Of a DNA stretch of 64,000 nucleotides, positions 1 through 8,464 are shown piece after piece. Source of the DNA: HTCC2207 sp002685195. Its GTDB lineage: Bacteria; Pseudomonadota; Gammaproteobacteria; Pseudomonadales; Porticoccaceae. Both the position numbers and the translations under genes were made by a program. The stretch spans positions 186,001 through 250,000 of the forward strand of contig CP179212.1 in the NCBI GenBank assembly GCA_051201675.1. The letters run 5' to 3'. The number at the start of each line of letters is the position of its first letter. Positions within the stretch are counted from its first letter, which is position 1. Below the pieces are notes generated by a model. The model had not been told where the DNA came from and ran no database searches. It saw only the letters and a program-made list of their open reading frames with translations.

Positions 1-185
1 TGATTGATCAGCGTAATACTTTAGTATTTAGCGATAGTCTCACTAAGTTCTTTGCAGGCCCATCCAATGTTGCCGCAATGGGTCGTAACTCGGGCTTGCT
101 TGCCTTGGATTTGGTTCCCCAATTACGCCATCGTTTTATAAAGTTTGGAATGGGTATGACAGCGCCAGAGGCTGGTCATGGCTGA
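1..185 (+). CDS. ubiH: C-terminal end of 2-octaprenyl-6-methoxyphenol hydroxylase UbiH (partial)
   Basis: An open frame enters from the left edge (codons from base 3) and ends at the TGA at 183-185, giving about 60 residues. They include FAGPSNVAAMGRNSGLLALD and the end GMGMTAPEAGHG, which look like the tail of the FAD-dependent ubiquinone hydroxylase UbiH. The next gene, of the same family, starts at 178 inside this one (8-base overlap), as in the ubiH-ubiI pair of other gammaproteobacteria. UbiH hydroxylates the ubiquinone ring at the inner membrane. The FAD and substrate domains lie outside the window, so UbiH rather than another family member is inferred from tail and position. Confidence 0.8.
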   Translation, partial: IDQRNTLVFSDSLTKFFAGPSNVAAMGRNSGLLALDLVPQLRHRFIKFGMGMTAPEAGHG

Positions 186-1386
186 TTCATACGATGTTAT
201 TATTGTTGGTGCAGGGATGGTTGGTGCCGCTGCAGCATGTTTATTATCTAAGTCGGATACTACTGGTAAAATAAAGCCTCTAAAAATAGCATTGGTTGAA
301 GCATCAACTGCTAAGCCTTTTAGTGAAGATAGTTTTGATCCTCGTGTTGCAGCCATAACTGAGAAATCTCGACAGATATTAACCTCCTGCGGAGTTTGGC
401 AGACTATTGAGAAACTGAGAGTGAGTCCTTATCTGAGTATGGATGTATGGGACGCGGAAAGTACTGGACGAATTCGCTTTAATTGCCATGATATTCACCA
501 ACCCAACTTAGGCCATATTGTAGAGAGTTCTGCGATTGTGCAGGCGCTGTTAGAAGAAACACAAAGACTTTCGAATATTGACTTTATATGCCCATCGACT
601 ATCCGCGAGTACCAAAAACATGCAGGTTTGGTTACCGTAACTTTGGATGATGACCGACAAATAGAGGCCGCTCTTTTAATAGGTGCAGATGGCGCCAACT
701 CTGAAGTACGCCAAAATTTTGGCTTCACATCTAAAGAGTGGGATTACCAGCACGAAGCAATTGTAACAACTATTAAGACTGAAAATCCCAACCAGCAGAC
801 GGCATGGCAGCGCTTTATGCAAACTGGACCTCTGGCATTACTTCCACTTAATAATGGAGGAGATCAGCATCATTGCTCTATTGTTTGGTCTCAGGAGCCC
901 GCCGCTGCAAAAGCATTGATGGCATTAAATGACGAGCAGTTTTGCAGTGAACTAACACGCGCTAGTGAATGTTGTTTAGGGCAAGTTATCTCCGTTGATA
1001 AACGATTTAGTTTTCCTCTTAGGCAACGCCACGCAGTTGATTACGTTTTACCTAGCGTGGCTCTGGTCGGGGATGCAGCCCATACTATTCACCCTTTGGC
1101 GGGTCAGGGTGTGAATCTTGGGTTTGCTGATGTCGAAGCTCTAGTTGATGAGATCAAGAGAGCGCAAGCAAGAGGTAATGATTTTGGGGGAGAGTTTACT
1201 CTGAGGCGATATCAGCGTCGGCGTAAACCTGAAAACTTGATGACTATGAGTGTAATGGAGGGATTTAAACATCTTTTTTCCGCAGATCAATTACCTTTGA
1301 GATTATTGAGGAGCCTTGGAATGTCTAAATTGGATAAGATAACGCCTTTAAAAAATGAAATTATAAAACGGGCGATGGGATTGTGA
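178..1386 (+). CDS. ubiI: FAD-dependent ubiquinone-biosynthesis hydroxylase, UbiI/UbiF type
   Basis: A 402-residue flavoprotein monooxygenase. An N-terminal Rossmann motif GAGMVG (residues 11-16) binds FAD, GADGANS (169-175) is the mid-chain motif, and GDAAHTIHPLAGQGVN (from 298) is the second FAD motif typical of the UbiH/UbiF/UbiI family. The family hydroxylates the polyprenylphenol ring in aerobic ubiquinone synthesis, in a soluble or membrane-associated Ubi complex. It overlaps ubiH by 8 bases, so the two are probably translationally coupled. UbiI (VisC) is favoured by position; UbiF-like regiospecificity cannot be excluded. It converges on rsmC with a 4-base gap. Confidence 0.88.
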   Translation: MADSYDVIIVGAGMVGAAAACLLSKSDTTGKIKPLKIALVEASTAKPFSEDSFDPRVAAITEKSRQILTSCGVWQTIEKLRVSPYLSMDVWDAESTGRIRFNCHDIHQPNLGHIVESSAIVQALLEETQRLSNIDFICPSTIREYQKHAGLVTVTLDDDRQIEAALLIGADGANSEVRQNFGFTSKEWDYQHEAIVTTIKTENPNQQTAWQRFMQTGPLALLPLNNGGDQHHCSIVWSQEPAAAKALMALNDEQFCSELTRASECCLGQVISVDKRFSFPLRQRHAVDYVLPSVALVGDAAHTIHPLAGQGVNLGFADVEALVDEIKRAQARGNDFGGEFTLRRYQRRRKPENLMTMSVMEGFKHLFSADQLPLRLLRSLGMSKLDKITPLKNEIIKRAMGL

Positions 1387-1390
1387 TTTC

Positions 1391-2473
1391 CTAGTTCCTT
1401 AGAGCGATCAGTTTAAAAGAGCCATTATTAGCTAAAGCTTGGACTGATCTAAAGTATTTGAGCGCTTTTTGCTCTAGCGGGATAAAGGTATTAACGACAA
1501 AAAGGGCGTGACCTTCTGGCGCTAATAGTCTTTTGGTCGCTTTCAGGAATTTAGCTGACATATCTTCGTCAATAGCGAAACCTTGATGAAACGGCGGGTT
1601 GCACCAAATCGTATCAAAGTTACCTTCTACTGTGTCACCAGCATCTGAAGGAATCACTTCGCATTCTTTAATAATTGGTTTCAGATTGGCATTAGCTGCG
1701 AGAATAGCCGCAGCATTATTATCCGTGGCGGTAATCTTGTTAATCCCGTTCTGGTTAGCATGAAAGGATAAATAGCCATAGCCACAACCTAGGTCAAGAA
1801 GCGACTTTGGTGGTTGATCAAAGCGACTGAGAAAGATGGGAAGATGCTCTACCAGGAAGGCACTACCACGATCGATTTTGTCCCAACCAAAAATACCTGG
1901 CTTACTGGAAAAAGAGAGATTTGAAAGGGCTTTTACTGGCCGTATTACATCATAGCTATTGTGGTCTAAAAGGGCTGAATCTGACCGGTGAAGCCTGACT
2001 CTTGCCAAATAGTTATTGCCATGTTTTTTGGCGGCAGTTCGATCACCAAAGAGGTCGCAGGTTTTTTTGACGTAGGTCTTAAGGCCGTCATTTTTTTCTC
2101 CCGACAATAAAAGTAACCCCTGTGGTTTGAGTAATCTTGAGGCCTCATTGATAACATAGTGGCTACTTGCCCGCTCTTTGGATACGCGAAATAAAATTCC
2201 GTCATAGGCTTTTGATTCGAAGTCGTTGAAATCAAAATCATTGAATATTGAGACCAATCCGGCGCCTTGTGCTTGCTGAACAATATCATAGCGATTGCTG
2301 ATTAAACTGAGATTAGATTTACAGGTTGCAGCGATGTCGCGCCAATTAACGAGAATCCAGTTTTCATCAGCAACAATAAGATAACGCCCCTCAGCTGAAT
2401 ATAATTGCTCAATTAGCAAAGAGATATTTCTGTCTATTTGGGGCCGTTGTAGAGAGAACTTTTTAGTTGTCAT
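1391..2473 (-). CDS. rsmC: 16S rRNA guanine-N2 methyltransferase, RsmC/RlmG family
   Basis: A 360-residue protein with the two-domain layout of RsmC: a degenerate N-terminal methyltransferase-like half and a functional C-terminal half. The C-terminal half has the SAM motif LDLGCGYGYL (226-235) and catalytic motif NPPFHQGF (292-299), the NPPF signature of N2-guanine methyltransferases. RsmC makes m2G1207 in 16S rRNA on the 30S subunit; the related RlmG acts on 23S G1835. The start ATG overlaps the stop of rsuA (ATGA), another 16S modification enzyme, which supports RsmC. Length (E. coli RsmC about 343, RlmG about 378) does not decide. Confidence 0.8.
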   Translation of the reverse strand: MTTKKFSLQRPQIDRNISLLIEQLYSAEGRYLIVADENWILVNWRDIAATCKSNLSLISNRYDIVQQAQGAGLVSIFNDFDFNDFESKAYDGILFRVSKERASSHYVINEASRLLKPQGLLLLSGEKNDGLKTYVKKTCDLFGDRTAAKKHGNNYLARVRLHRSDSALLDHNSYDVIRPVKALSNLSFSSKPGIFGWDKIDRGSAFLVEHLPIFLSRFDQPPKSLLDLGCGYGYLSFHANQNGINKITATDNNAAAILAANANLKPIIKECEVIPSDAGDTVEGNFDTIWCNPPFHQGFAIDEDMSAKFLKATKRLLAPEGHALFVVNTFIPLEQKALKYFRSVQALANNGSFKLIALRN

Positions 2474-3159
2474 ATGGAGGCGACCTCAGCATCAGAAAGT
2501 GTCCTGTAATCACCCTCGGCTAAATCATCATCAAGCACAATATCTCCAACTTGGAAGCGATGGAGTTTGACAACGTGATTTCCCAGGGCGACAAACATTC
2601 GCTTTACTTGATGATACTTACCCTCACCAATGGCGAGGGTTAAACAATGGCTGTCTATTTGTTCCATGGTCGCAGGCAGGCAGCGATGCTTTTCACCCTC
2701 TAACAATACCCCGTTAGCAAGTCTATCGCTGTAGTCCGAATCTATGGGATTAGCTAAGGTTACTGCATATATTTTGCTGCATTTAGACCGCGGAGAGGTA
2801 AGGCGATGATTCCATTTTCCGTCATCAGTTACTAATAGTAGGCCCGTGGTGTCAACATCCAGGCGACCAGCAATTTGCAGCTCTTCACTGCGATGCTCAT
2901 AAATAAGACTTATTGCTGTAGGATGATTTGCATCCTTGGTTACGGAAACGATTCCGGCTGGCTTGTTGAGCATGAAGTAGCGATGCTTATAGGCATTGAT
3001 AATTGAACCATCTAAGCTAACCTCCTGGTCCGAGATTACTTTTGTGGCGGGGTTGGTCACAATCTGATATTCGATCTCCACCACCCCAGCTTTAATCATT
3101 CGCTTTACTTCAGAACGCGAAAGATCCGTGGCATTGCTGATGTATTTATCTAGACGCAA
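2470..3159 (-). CDS. rsuA: 16S rRNA pseudouridine-516 synthase RsuA
   Basis: A 229-residue RsuA-family pseudouridine synthase. An N-terminal S4 RNA-binding domain (about 1-50, MRLDKYISNATDLSRSEVKR) precedes the catalytic domain with GRLDVDTTGLLL (98-109); Asp101 of GRLD is the expected nucleophile. The family isomerises U516 of 16S rRNA; RluB/E/F are relatives acting on 23S, but the short length and neighbouring rsmC favour RsuA. It starts two bases after the hemB stop and overlaps rsmC by four, so hemB-rsuA-rsmC probably share a transcript. Confidence 0.88.
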   Translation of the reverse strand: MRLDKYISNATDLSRSEVKRMIKAGVVEIEYQIVTNPATKVISDQEVSLDGSIINAYKHRYFMLNKPAGIVSVTKDANHPTAISLIYEHRSEELQIAGRLDVDTTGLLLVTDDGKWNHRLTSPRSKCSKIYAVTLANPIDSDYSDRLANGVLLEGEKHRCLPATMEQIDSHCLTLAIGEGKYHQVKRMFVALGNHVVKLHRFQVGDIVLDDDLAEGDYRTLSDAEVASI

Positions 3160-3161
3160 GA

Positions 3162-4181
3162 TTAATCGCCGCGAGTTAAAAGGTGAGCCGCCTCTTTGGC
3201 AAAGTAGGTCAAAATCCCATCAGCACCGGCTCGTTTAAATGCGAGAAGAGACTCCATGATAACTTGGTCCCTATTTAACCAATCCTTTTCAAATGCAGCA
3301 CAATGCATAGCGAATTCACCGCTGACTTGATAAACAAAAGTCGGTGCTTTCAGCTCATCTTTCACTCGTTTTAAGATATCCAGGTAAGGCATGCCCGGCT
3401 TAATCATAATCATATCTGCGCCTTCATCGAGATCCAAAGCACATTCATGCAATGCTTCGTCGCTATTGGCTGGATCCATCTGATAGGTTTTTTTATCACC
3501 ACCTTGAATATTCTCTGCCGAACCTACTGCGTCGCGAAATGGCCCGTAGTAATTAGAGGCATATTTAGCTGAGTAGGCTAGAATCTGCGTGTTGACAAAT
3601 CCATTATCCTCGAGCTCCTCACGGATCGCGCAAATGCGCCCATCCATCATGTCAGATGGAGCTACGATATCAGCACCCGCTTGTGCATGTGAAAGTGCTT
3701 GCTTGATTAAAACTTCGTTAGTCATGTCATTGATAACATAACCAGTACCTTCATCTATGATGCCATCTTGGCCGTGAAGGGTGAATGGGTCTAAGGCAAC
3801 ATCTGTGATGACCCCCAGTTCTGGCACTGACGTTTTTAATGCTTTAACCGCACGTTGAACCAGACCTTCTGGGTTGTAGGCTTCCTCAGCTAAAGTTGTT
3901 TTTAATTCTTGATCGACAACTGGAAAGAGAGCAATAGCTGGAATTCCTAGGGCAGCTATCTCTTTTGCTTCAAGTACAAGCAAATCGATAGATAACCGAT
4001 TCACGCCCGGCATAGAATCCACCGGATCTGATTGCAATATCCCGTCGACGACGAACATCGGCAGGATAAGATCGTTGACTGATAGCGTTGTTTCACACAC
4101 TAAACGGCGAGAAAAATCCCTTGCACGAGCGCGACGCATACGAGTGTAGGGGTATGGTCCGCGGTTAGTTTTAAAGCTCAT
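3162..4181 (-). CDS. hemB: Delta-aminolevulinic acid dehydratase (porphobilinogen synthase) HemB
   Basis: A 339-residue protein joining two 5-aminolevulinate molecules into porphobilinogen, the second common step of tetrapyrrole synthesis, in the cytoplasm. The two active-site lysines are visible: Lys206 in YSAKYAS and Lys261 (the Schiff-base lysine) in MIKPGMPYLD. The segment that holds three zinc cysteines in E. coli HemB here reads DPFTLHGQDG, with no cysteine, so this is the zinc-independent, Mg-type class seen in Pseudomonas. It follows hemL at 102 bases and is closely followed by rsuA. Confidence 0.97.
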   Translation of the reverse strand: MSFKTNRGPYPYTRMRRARARDFSRRLVCETTLSVNDLILPMFVVDGILQSDPVDSMPGVNRLSIDLLVLEAKEIAALGIPAIALFPVVDQELKTTLAEEAYNPEGLVQRAVKALKTSVPELGVITDVALDPFTLHGQDGIIDEGTGYVINDMTNEVLIKQALSHAQAGADIVAPSDMMDGRICAIREELEDNGFVNTQILAYSAKYASNYYGPFRDAVGSAENIQGGDKKTYQMDPANSDEALHECALDLDEGADMIMIKPGMPYLDILKRVKDELKAPTFVYQVSGEFAMHCAAFEKDWLNRDQVIMESLLAFKRAGADGILTYFAKEAAHLLTRGD

Positions 4182-4283
4182 GGATACTCCGGCTACGCAA
4201 AAATAGTTAACTTAGCTTGTAATTAAAAGCACATGATACGCAAAAAACCGAACTGCCACATAAATATTACTTTTTATGATTGC

Positions 4284-5582
4284 CTAGATTTTAGCAAAAA
4301 CCCGCTCAGCTGCACTTAGCGTATCTTCAATATCTTGGTCCGTATGTGCCGCAGACATAAATCCAGCTTCGTAGGATGCAGGAGCAAGATATACCCCCTC
4401 TTGTAACATGCCATGGAAAAATTTCGCAAAACGATCAGTGTCACACTTAATGACTTGATTGTAGTTAATGATTTTATCTTCCTCAGAGAAGAAGATTCCC
4501 CACATTGTACCGACATGATTACTCGTTAGCGGTATGCCCGCTGCTGTCGCTCGTTGAACTAAACCGTCGACTAGTTGTGTGGTGCGATTACTAACAGGCT
4601 CTAAAAAACCTGGGGCAGAAATTAAATTAAGTGTTGCAAGGCCAGAGGCCATAGCCACCGGATTGCCTGAAAGGGTGCCGGCCTGGTAAACAGGACCAAG
4701 GGGAGCTATATGTTCCATGATTTCGCGCTTGCCACCAAAAGCACCTACTGGCATACCACCGCCAATTACCTTGCCAAGACAGATCAGATCAGCATCAATA
4801 TTGTAGTAACCGATGGCTCCCTGCTGACTGATGCGAAAGCCAGTCATTACCTCATCAATGATTAGCAGCGCACCACTGGCAGTGCAGCATTCTCTAAGAG
4901 CTTCCAAAAATCCGGGAATTGGGGGCACACAGTTCATATTCCCCACAACAGGTTCTACAATGATGCAAGCAACTTGCTCGCCTATCTCCGCAAAAACCTG
5001 TTTTACTTGGTCAATATCATTGTAGTTGAGTGTTATCGTGTGATCAGCTAAACCTGCAGGTACACCCGGGGAGCTCGGGACTCCAAGGGTCAGGGCACCA
5101 GAACCCGCTTTGACGAGCAACGAGTCTGAATGACCGTGGTAGCAGCCCTCGAACTTAATAATTTTGTCTCGTCCTGTATAGCCCCTAGCGAGGCGGATGG
5201 CACTCATCGTTGCTTCCGTACCAGAGTTGACCATGCGTATCAATTCCATACCTGGGACGATGCTGCAAATTTTATCAGCTAACTGAATCTCAAGTTCTGT
5301 GGGGGTGCCAAAAGTCATTGCCTTTTCTAGTTGTTCACGAATGGCTTGTAAAACCGTCTCATTGCCATGCCCCAATAGCATCGGCCCCCAAGATAGAACG
5401 TAGTCGATATAACGATTACCATCTGCATCATACATATAGGCGCCACTGGCACGATCAAAAAAAACCGGGGTTCCTCCTACCGCACGAAAGGCGCGAACCG
5501 GTGAATTTACTCCGCCAGGAATGCTTTTTTGGGCAGCTTCAAATAGCTGTTGAGAGCGTGAAATTTTTTCTGTATGCGGCAT
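4284..5582 (-). CDS. hemL: Glutamate-1-semialdehyde 2,1-aminomutase HemL
   Basis: A 432-residue class-III PLP aminotransferase that converts glutamate-1-semialdehyde to 5-aminolevulinate in the C5 pathway. Clear motifs: NSGTEATMSAIRLARG (from 119), DEVMTGFR (243-250) and the PLP lysine Lys271 in CLGKVIGGGMPVGAFGG. Length matches the family (about 426-430). The ATG at 5582 is preceded at good spacing by AGGG (minus strand). It sits between hemJ and hemB in the same direction, so the segment encodes three heme-pathway enzymes. Confidence 0.97.
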   Translation of the reverse strand: MPHTEKISRSQQLFEAAQKSIPGGVNSPVRAFRAVGGTPVFFDRASGAYMYDADGNRYIDYVLSWGPMLLGHGNETVLQAIREQLEKAMTFGTPTELEIQLADKICSIVPGMELIRMVNSGTEATMSAIRLARGYTGRDKIIKFEGCYHGHSDSLLVKAGSGALTLGVPSSPGVPAGLADHTITLNYNDIDQVKQVFAEIGEQVACIIVEPVVGNMNCVPPIPGFLEALRECCTASGALLIIDEVMTGFRISQQGAIGYYNIDADLICLGKVIGGGMPVGAFGGKREIMEHIAPLGPVYQAGTLSGNPVAMASGLATLNLISAPGFLEPVSNRTTQLVDGLVQRATAAGIPLTSNHVGTMWGIFFSEEDKIINYNQVIKCDTDRFAKFFHGMLQEGVYLAPASYEAGFMSAAHTDQDIEDTLSAAERVFAKI

Positions 5583-5666
5583 TAATTTTCCCTAAGGTTC
5601 GGCTGTTTACTTGAGTGTGAAAACGACATTATCCTTGATTACGAGATGTGAGGCTATTTGGTCTTA

Positions 5667-6089
5667 TTAGAACGGCTTTACAACAACTAAAATTACTATG
5701 CCCACTAAGATTAAGACTGGAACTTCATTAAAGACCCGAAAGTAAACGTGGGTTTTATCATTGCGATCTTCCGCTAGTCTTTTCATATGTGAAAGACACA
5801 TATGATGGTAACCGATAAGAAGCAAGACCAACCCTGCTTTCAGCTGGAACCAAATTTCGTTCAGATACGCCGGCACCAAAGTAACGAGCCAAAGCCCAAA
5901 GATGATGGTGGCAATCATCGACGGATTAGCAATGCCGCGATAAAGCTTACGTTGCATAACCTTGAAGCGCTCAATGCTTATTTCATCCTCAGACATCGCG
6001 TGATAAACAAACAGTCGAGGCAGATAAAAAAGAGCTGCAAACCAGCAGATCACAGCAATAATATGGAAGGCTAATACCCATTGATACAT
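5667..6089 (-). CDS. hemJ: Protoporphyrinogen IX oxidase HemJ
   Basis: A 140-residue hydrophobic protein with four predicted membrane helices (about 4-26, 55-75, 83-100, 120-138). N-terminal FHIIAVICWFAALFYLPRLF and KAGLVLLLIGYHH match HemJ (UPF0093), a heme-binding inner-membrane enzyme that oxidises protoporphyrinogen IX to protoporphyrin IX. HemJ replaces HemG/HemY in many proteobacteria. It is first in the minus-strand hemJ-hemL-hemB set and lies 123 bases from the divergent argC start. Confidence 0.9.
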   Translation of the reverse strand: MYQWVLAFHIIAVICWFAALFYLPRLFVYHAMSEDEISIERFKVMQRKLYRGIANPSMIATIIFGLWLVTLVPAYLNEIWFQLKAGLVLLLIGYHHMCLSHMKRLAEDRNDKTHVYFRVFNEVPVLILVGIVILVVVKPF

Positions 6090-6140
6090 TTAATTAAGGC
6101 CTCTTAGGCTGATATTTCCAAGGATTTGGAAAGTAATCCC

Positions 6141-6170
6141 TTAGTTGCTTGAGTCACTTTACGGTATTAT
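6141..6170 (+). promoter_or_regulatory. Possible argC promoter
   Basis: A good -10 box TATTAT (6165-6170) lies 18 bases after a weak -35 TTAGTT (6141-6146), about 42 bases before the preferred argC start. TTGAGT nearby is too close to serve. Assigned by eye only. Confidence 0.35.
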
Positions 6171-6212
6171 AGGCGGCTTAGCGCATTCTGGATATTGAAA
6201 AGAGAGGATCAG

Positions 6213-7244
6213 GTGATCAAAGTTGGCATTGTTGGTGGGACAGGTTATACAGGCGCAGAGTTAATACGTTTGCTTATTAACCACTCTGAGGTGGAGATAA
6301 CTGCAGTCACATCGCGCAGTGACCAGGGTACTTTAGTGTCGGATATTTACCCGAACCTGCGTGGACATACAGGTTTATCCTTTGTAGCTCCAGAGATGAG
6401 CTATCTAAAAAATTGCGATCTAGTCTTTTTTGCGACACCTCACGGAGTTGCTCAGTCAACTGTGCCTGAGATGCTAAATGCAGGTATTAAGGTTATTGAT
6501 CTGTCTGCAGACTTTCGTATCCGGGATGTTGCGGTTTGGGAACAGTGGTACGGACAACCTCACTTGGCGCAAGACTTGCTGGATTGTGCAGTCTATGGAT
6601 TGCCAGAATTTAACCGTGCAAAAATTATAAAAGCTGATTTAGTGGCTTGTGCTGGGTGTTATCCCACCAGTGTGCAAATTGGGTTACTTCCTTTGTTAAC
6701 TGCTGCATGCATTGACATGAATGATGTGATTGCTAATTCAGCATCAGGAGTGAGTGGCGCTGGAAGGCAGGCGAATATTTCGAATTTATTATCAGAGGCA
6801 AGTGATAGTTTTAAATCCTATGGAGTATCTGGACATCGTCATCAGCCAGAGATAGAACAGGGCCTAGCTGATATTGCAGGTCAGACTGTAGGCGTTACCT
6901 TTGTTCCACATTTGCTACCAATTAATCGTGGCATACACACCACCATTTATGCCAATTTGGTGGATACCGATGTGGATGTACAAGCCTTATTTGAAAGTCA
7001 GTTTGAGAAAGAACCCTTTGTTGTTGTGCTACCTGCAGGAAGTCATCCGGAGACACGGTCGGTTAGAGGATCTAATTTTTGCCAAATTGCTGTGCATAGG
7101 CCTAACGGTGGGACTAAGGTTGTTGTGCTAGTGGTAGAAGATAACTTGACTAAGGGTGCATCTGGTCAAGCCATTCAATGCATGAATCTTATGTTTGATT
7201 TACCTGAAACATCTGGTCTGACTGCTCCTGGGTTGTTACCTTAA
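6213..7244 (+). CDS. argC: N-acetyl-gamma-glutamyl-phosphate reductase ArgC
   Basis: ArgC reduces N-acetyl-glutamyl phosphate to the semialdehyde with NADPH, third step of arginine synthesis. The N-terminal nucleotide motif GIVGGTGYTGAELIRLL is at the start, and the catalytic cysteine lies in ACAGCYPTSVQIGLLPL. HRHQPEIEQ and the PHLLPINRGIHTTIY motif follow. The frame opens at a TTG (6195), but a GTG at 6213 follows an AGAGAGG ribosome-binding site and starts the protein at the conserved VGIVGGTGYTG, so I choose 6213 (343 residues). Its TAA overlaps the next ATG by one base. Confidence 0.95.
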   Translation: MIKVGIVGGTGYTGAELIRLLINHSEVEITAVTSRSDQGTLVSDIYPNLRGHTGLSFVAPEMSYLKNCDLVFFATPHGVAQSTVPEMLNAGIKVIDLSADFRIRDVAVWEQWYGQPHLAQDLLDCAVYGLPEFNRAKIIKADLVACAGCYPTSVQIGLLPLLTAACIDMNDVIANSASGVSGAGRQANISNLLSEASDSFKSYGVSGHRHQPEIEQGLADIAGQTVGVTFVPHLLPINRGIHTTIYANLVDTDVDVQALFESQFEKEPFVVVLPAGSHPETRSVRGSNFCQIAVHRPNGGTKVVVLVVEDNLTKGASGQAIQCMNLMFDLPETSGLTAPGLLP

Positions 7245-7948
7245 TGCCAGAGCGAAGATCGGTTGTGGTTACCCATAGAGAAGGATATAAATACTGGTTT
7301 TTTGCGGCGTTCTTGGGTGTTTGCATAGTCTCTTTTATCCTTGGAATTTGGTGGCAACAGTCTAGACAAGAGGAGCTTCAGTCAGAGCACCAAGCGTTGA
7401 GCGAACAGGTTTTGAGGCTCGCTCAATCCTTGGACATAAAAACTACAGAGCTTGAGATGATGCGTCTAAATACAGCAGTTGATGCATCAGCGCTAGAGAA
7501 TGCGCGCCAGGAAATGATTGTTTTACAAAAACAGATTTTCGAGAATGAAGAACAGTTGGGGCTTTATAGAGAATTACTAAGTGATGGAAGTCAGCCAAGC
7601 GGGTTGTCTGTAGCTAAATTTAGCCTTACTCAGATAAGTGAAGAGCAGTTGGCTTATCGCTGGGTTGCAAGGCAGAAAACTGCAAAGATGCAGGTCACAA
7701 ATGTTATTGCCGAGATAACTGTGATGGGTAACAAAGGCGACCGAGTGTTGACTTTACCCTTGTCAGATTTAGATTCAAATATTGTGGAAATGCCAATTAG
7801 GTTAAAATTTAAGTATTTTTCGATTAACCAAGGTGTTTTAACCTTACCGGAGGGTTTCAATCCTGATAAAGTCAGGATTGTTTTAAGATATTCGTGGAGC
7901 AAGAAAGTCTCCGATGATAAAACTTTTGACTGGGTTGTTGAGGAGTGA
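7244..7948 (+). CDS. Membrane-anchored coiled-coil protein (DUF6776-like) upstream of bactofilin
   Basis: A 234-residue protein of no established function. Residues about 17-37 form one membrane helix (WFFAAFLGVCIVSFILGIWW), followed by a glutamine/glutamate-rich coiled coil (about 40-110), then a beta-rich C-terminal domain with LPLSDLDSNIVEMPIRLKFKYF and a basic/aromatic end. With a basic N-terminus (PERRSVVVTHREGYK) this suggests a bitopic inner-membrane protein with a periplasmic domain. Translation is coupled to argC (TAATG), and bactofilin follows 3 bases later. Pseudomonas has a similar gene between argC and its bactofilin-like gene, so the pair appears conserved; a role in anchoring bactofilin is only inference. 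Confidence 0.7.
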   Translation: MPERRSVVVTHREGYKYWFFAAFLGVCIVSFILGIWWQQSRQEELQSEHQALSEQVLRLAQSLDIKTTELEMMRLNTAVDASALENARQEMIVLQKQIFENEEQLGLYRELLSDGSQPSGLSVAKFSLTQISEEQLAYRWVARQKTAKMQVTNVIAEITVMGNKGDRVLTLPLSDLDSNIVEMPIRLKFKYFSINQGVLTLPEGFNPDKVRIVLRYSWSKKVSDDKTFDWVVEE

Positions 7949-7951
7949 ACG

Positions 7952-8407
7952 ATGTTTAACAAAAGCAATAAACAAGATGGGTCTAAATATGGCTCATCCG
8001 CACAGCCAACAACCCTTATTGCTGAGGGAACTAGGTTGGAGGGAGACCTCGACTTTTTGGGGAGTTTAGAGGTGCAGGGGTCAGTCATTGGGAAAATAAC
8101 CACTGCCGATGAGAATGCTCAAGTGAGAGTGTTAAATGGTGGGGAAGTGGAGGGTACGATGTCTGCGCCCACAGTAGTTGTTAATGGTCACATCAAGGGC
8201 GATATTTTCGCGTCAAAGAATGCAAGACTTGCTGCAAAAGCAGTAGTAGAGGGAAATATATATTATAATACCCTTGAGATTGAGCGTGGGGCTCATGTTG
8301 CGGGGAACTTGGTCCATGAAGTTCCGGCAACAAATGTAAGCGCTATTCAGCAGAAGAACAATGCTGATGGTAAGCAAGATTCGACCCCCAGTACAGGCAA
8401 AATTTAA
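7952..8407 (+). CDS. Bactofilin-family polymer-forming cytoskeletal protein
   Basis: A 151-residue bactofilin (DUF583). A short polar N-terminal tail leads into a right-handed beta-helix core (about 23-125) seen as repeating short hydrophobic/glycine strands: GTRLEGDLDFLGSLEVQGSV, GGEVEGTMSAPTVVVNGHIKG, GNIYYNTLEIERGAHVAGNL. The C-terminal tail is polar and disordered. Bactofilins polymerise without nucleotide into membrane-bound filaments that locate cell-wall enzymes. It starts 3 bases after the coiled-coil gene. An M23 endopeptidase gene lies about 1.6 kb downstream on the other strand; bactofilins often neighbour such peptidases. Confidence 0.9.
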   Translation: MFNKSNKQDGSKYGSSAQPTTLIAEGTRLEGDLDFLGSLEVQGSVIGKITTADENAQVRVLNGGEVEGTMSAPTVVVNGHIKGDIFASKNARLAAKAVVEGNIYYNTLEIERGAHVAGNLVHEVPATNVSAIQQKNNADGKQDSTPSTGKI

Positions 8408-8431
8408 CTTACAAGGAAAAATAGACAACTA

Positions 8432-8447
8432 GAACCGCGTCCGGTTC
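8432..8447. repeat. GAACCG/CGGTTC inverted repeat upstream of erpA
   Basis: A perfect 6-bp inverted repeat with loop CGTC lies between bactofilin and erpA, 18 bases before the erpA ATG. There is no T-tract, so it is not a standard terminator. It could be an operator or a translation-modulating hairpin; nothing identifies a binding protein. Confidence 0.35.
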
Positions 8448-8464
8448 ATTGTTGCGGAGCACTT

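Noticed and set aside
6195..6212. TTG at 6195 as the argC start
   Set aside because: The GTG at 6213 has the better ribosome-binding site and places the conserved nucleotide-binding motif at the usual distance from the start.
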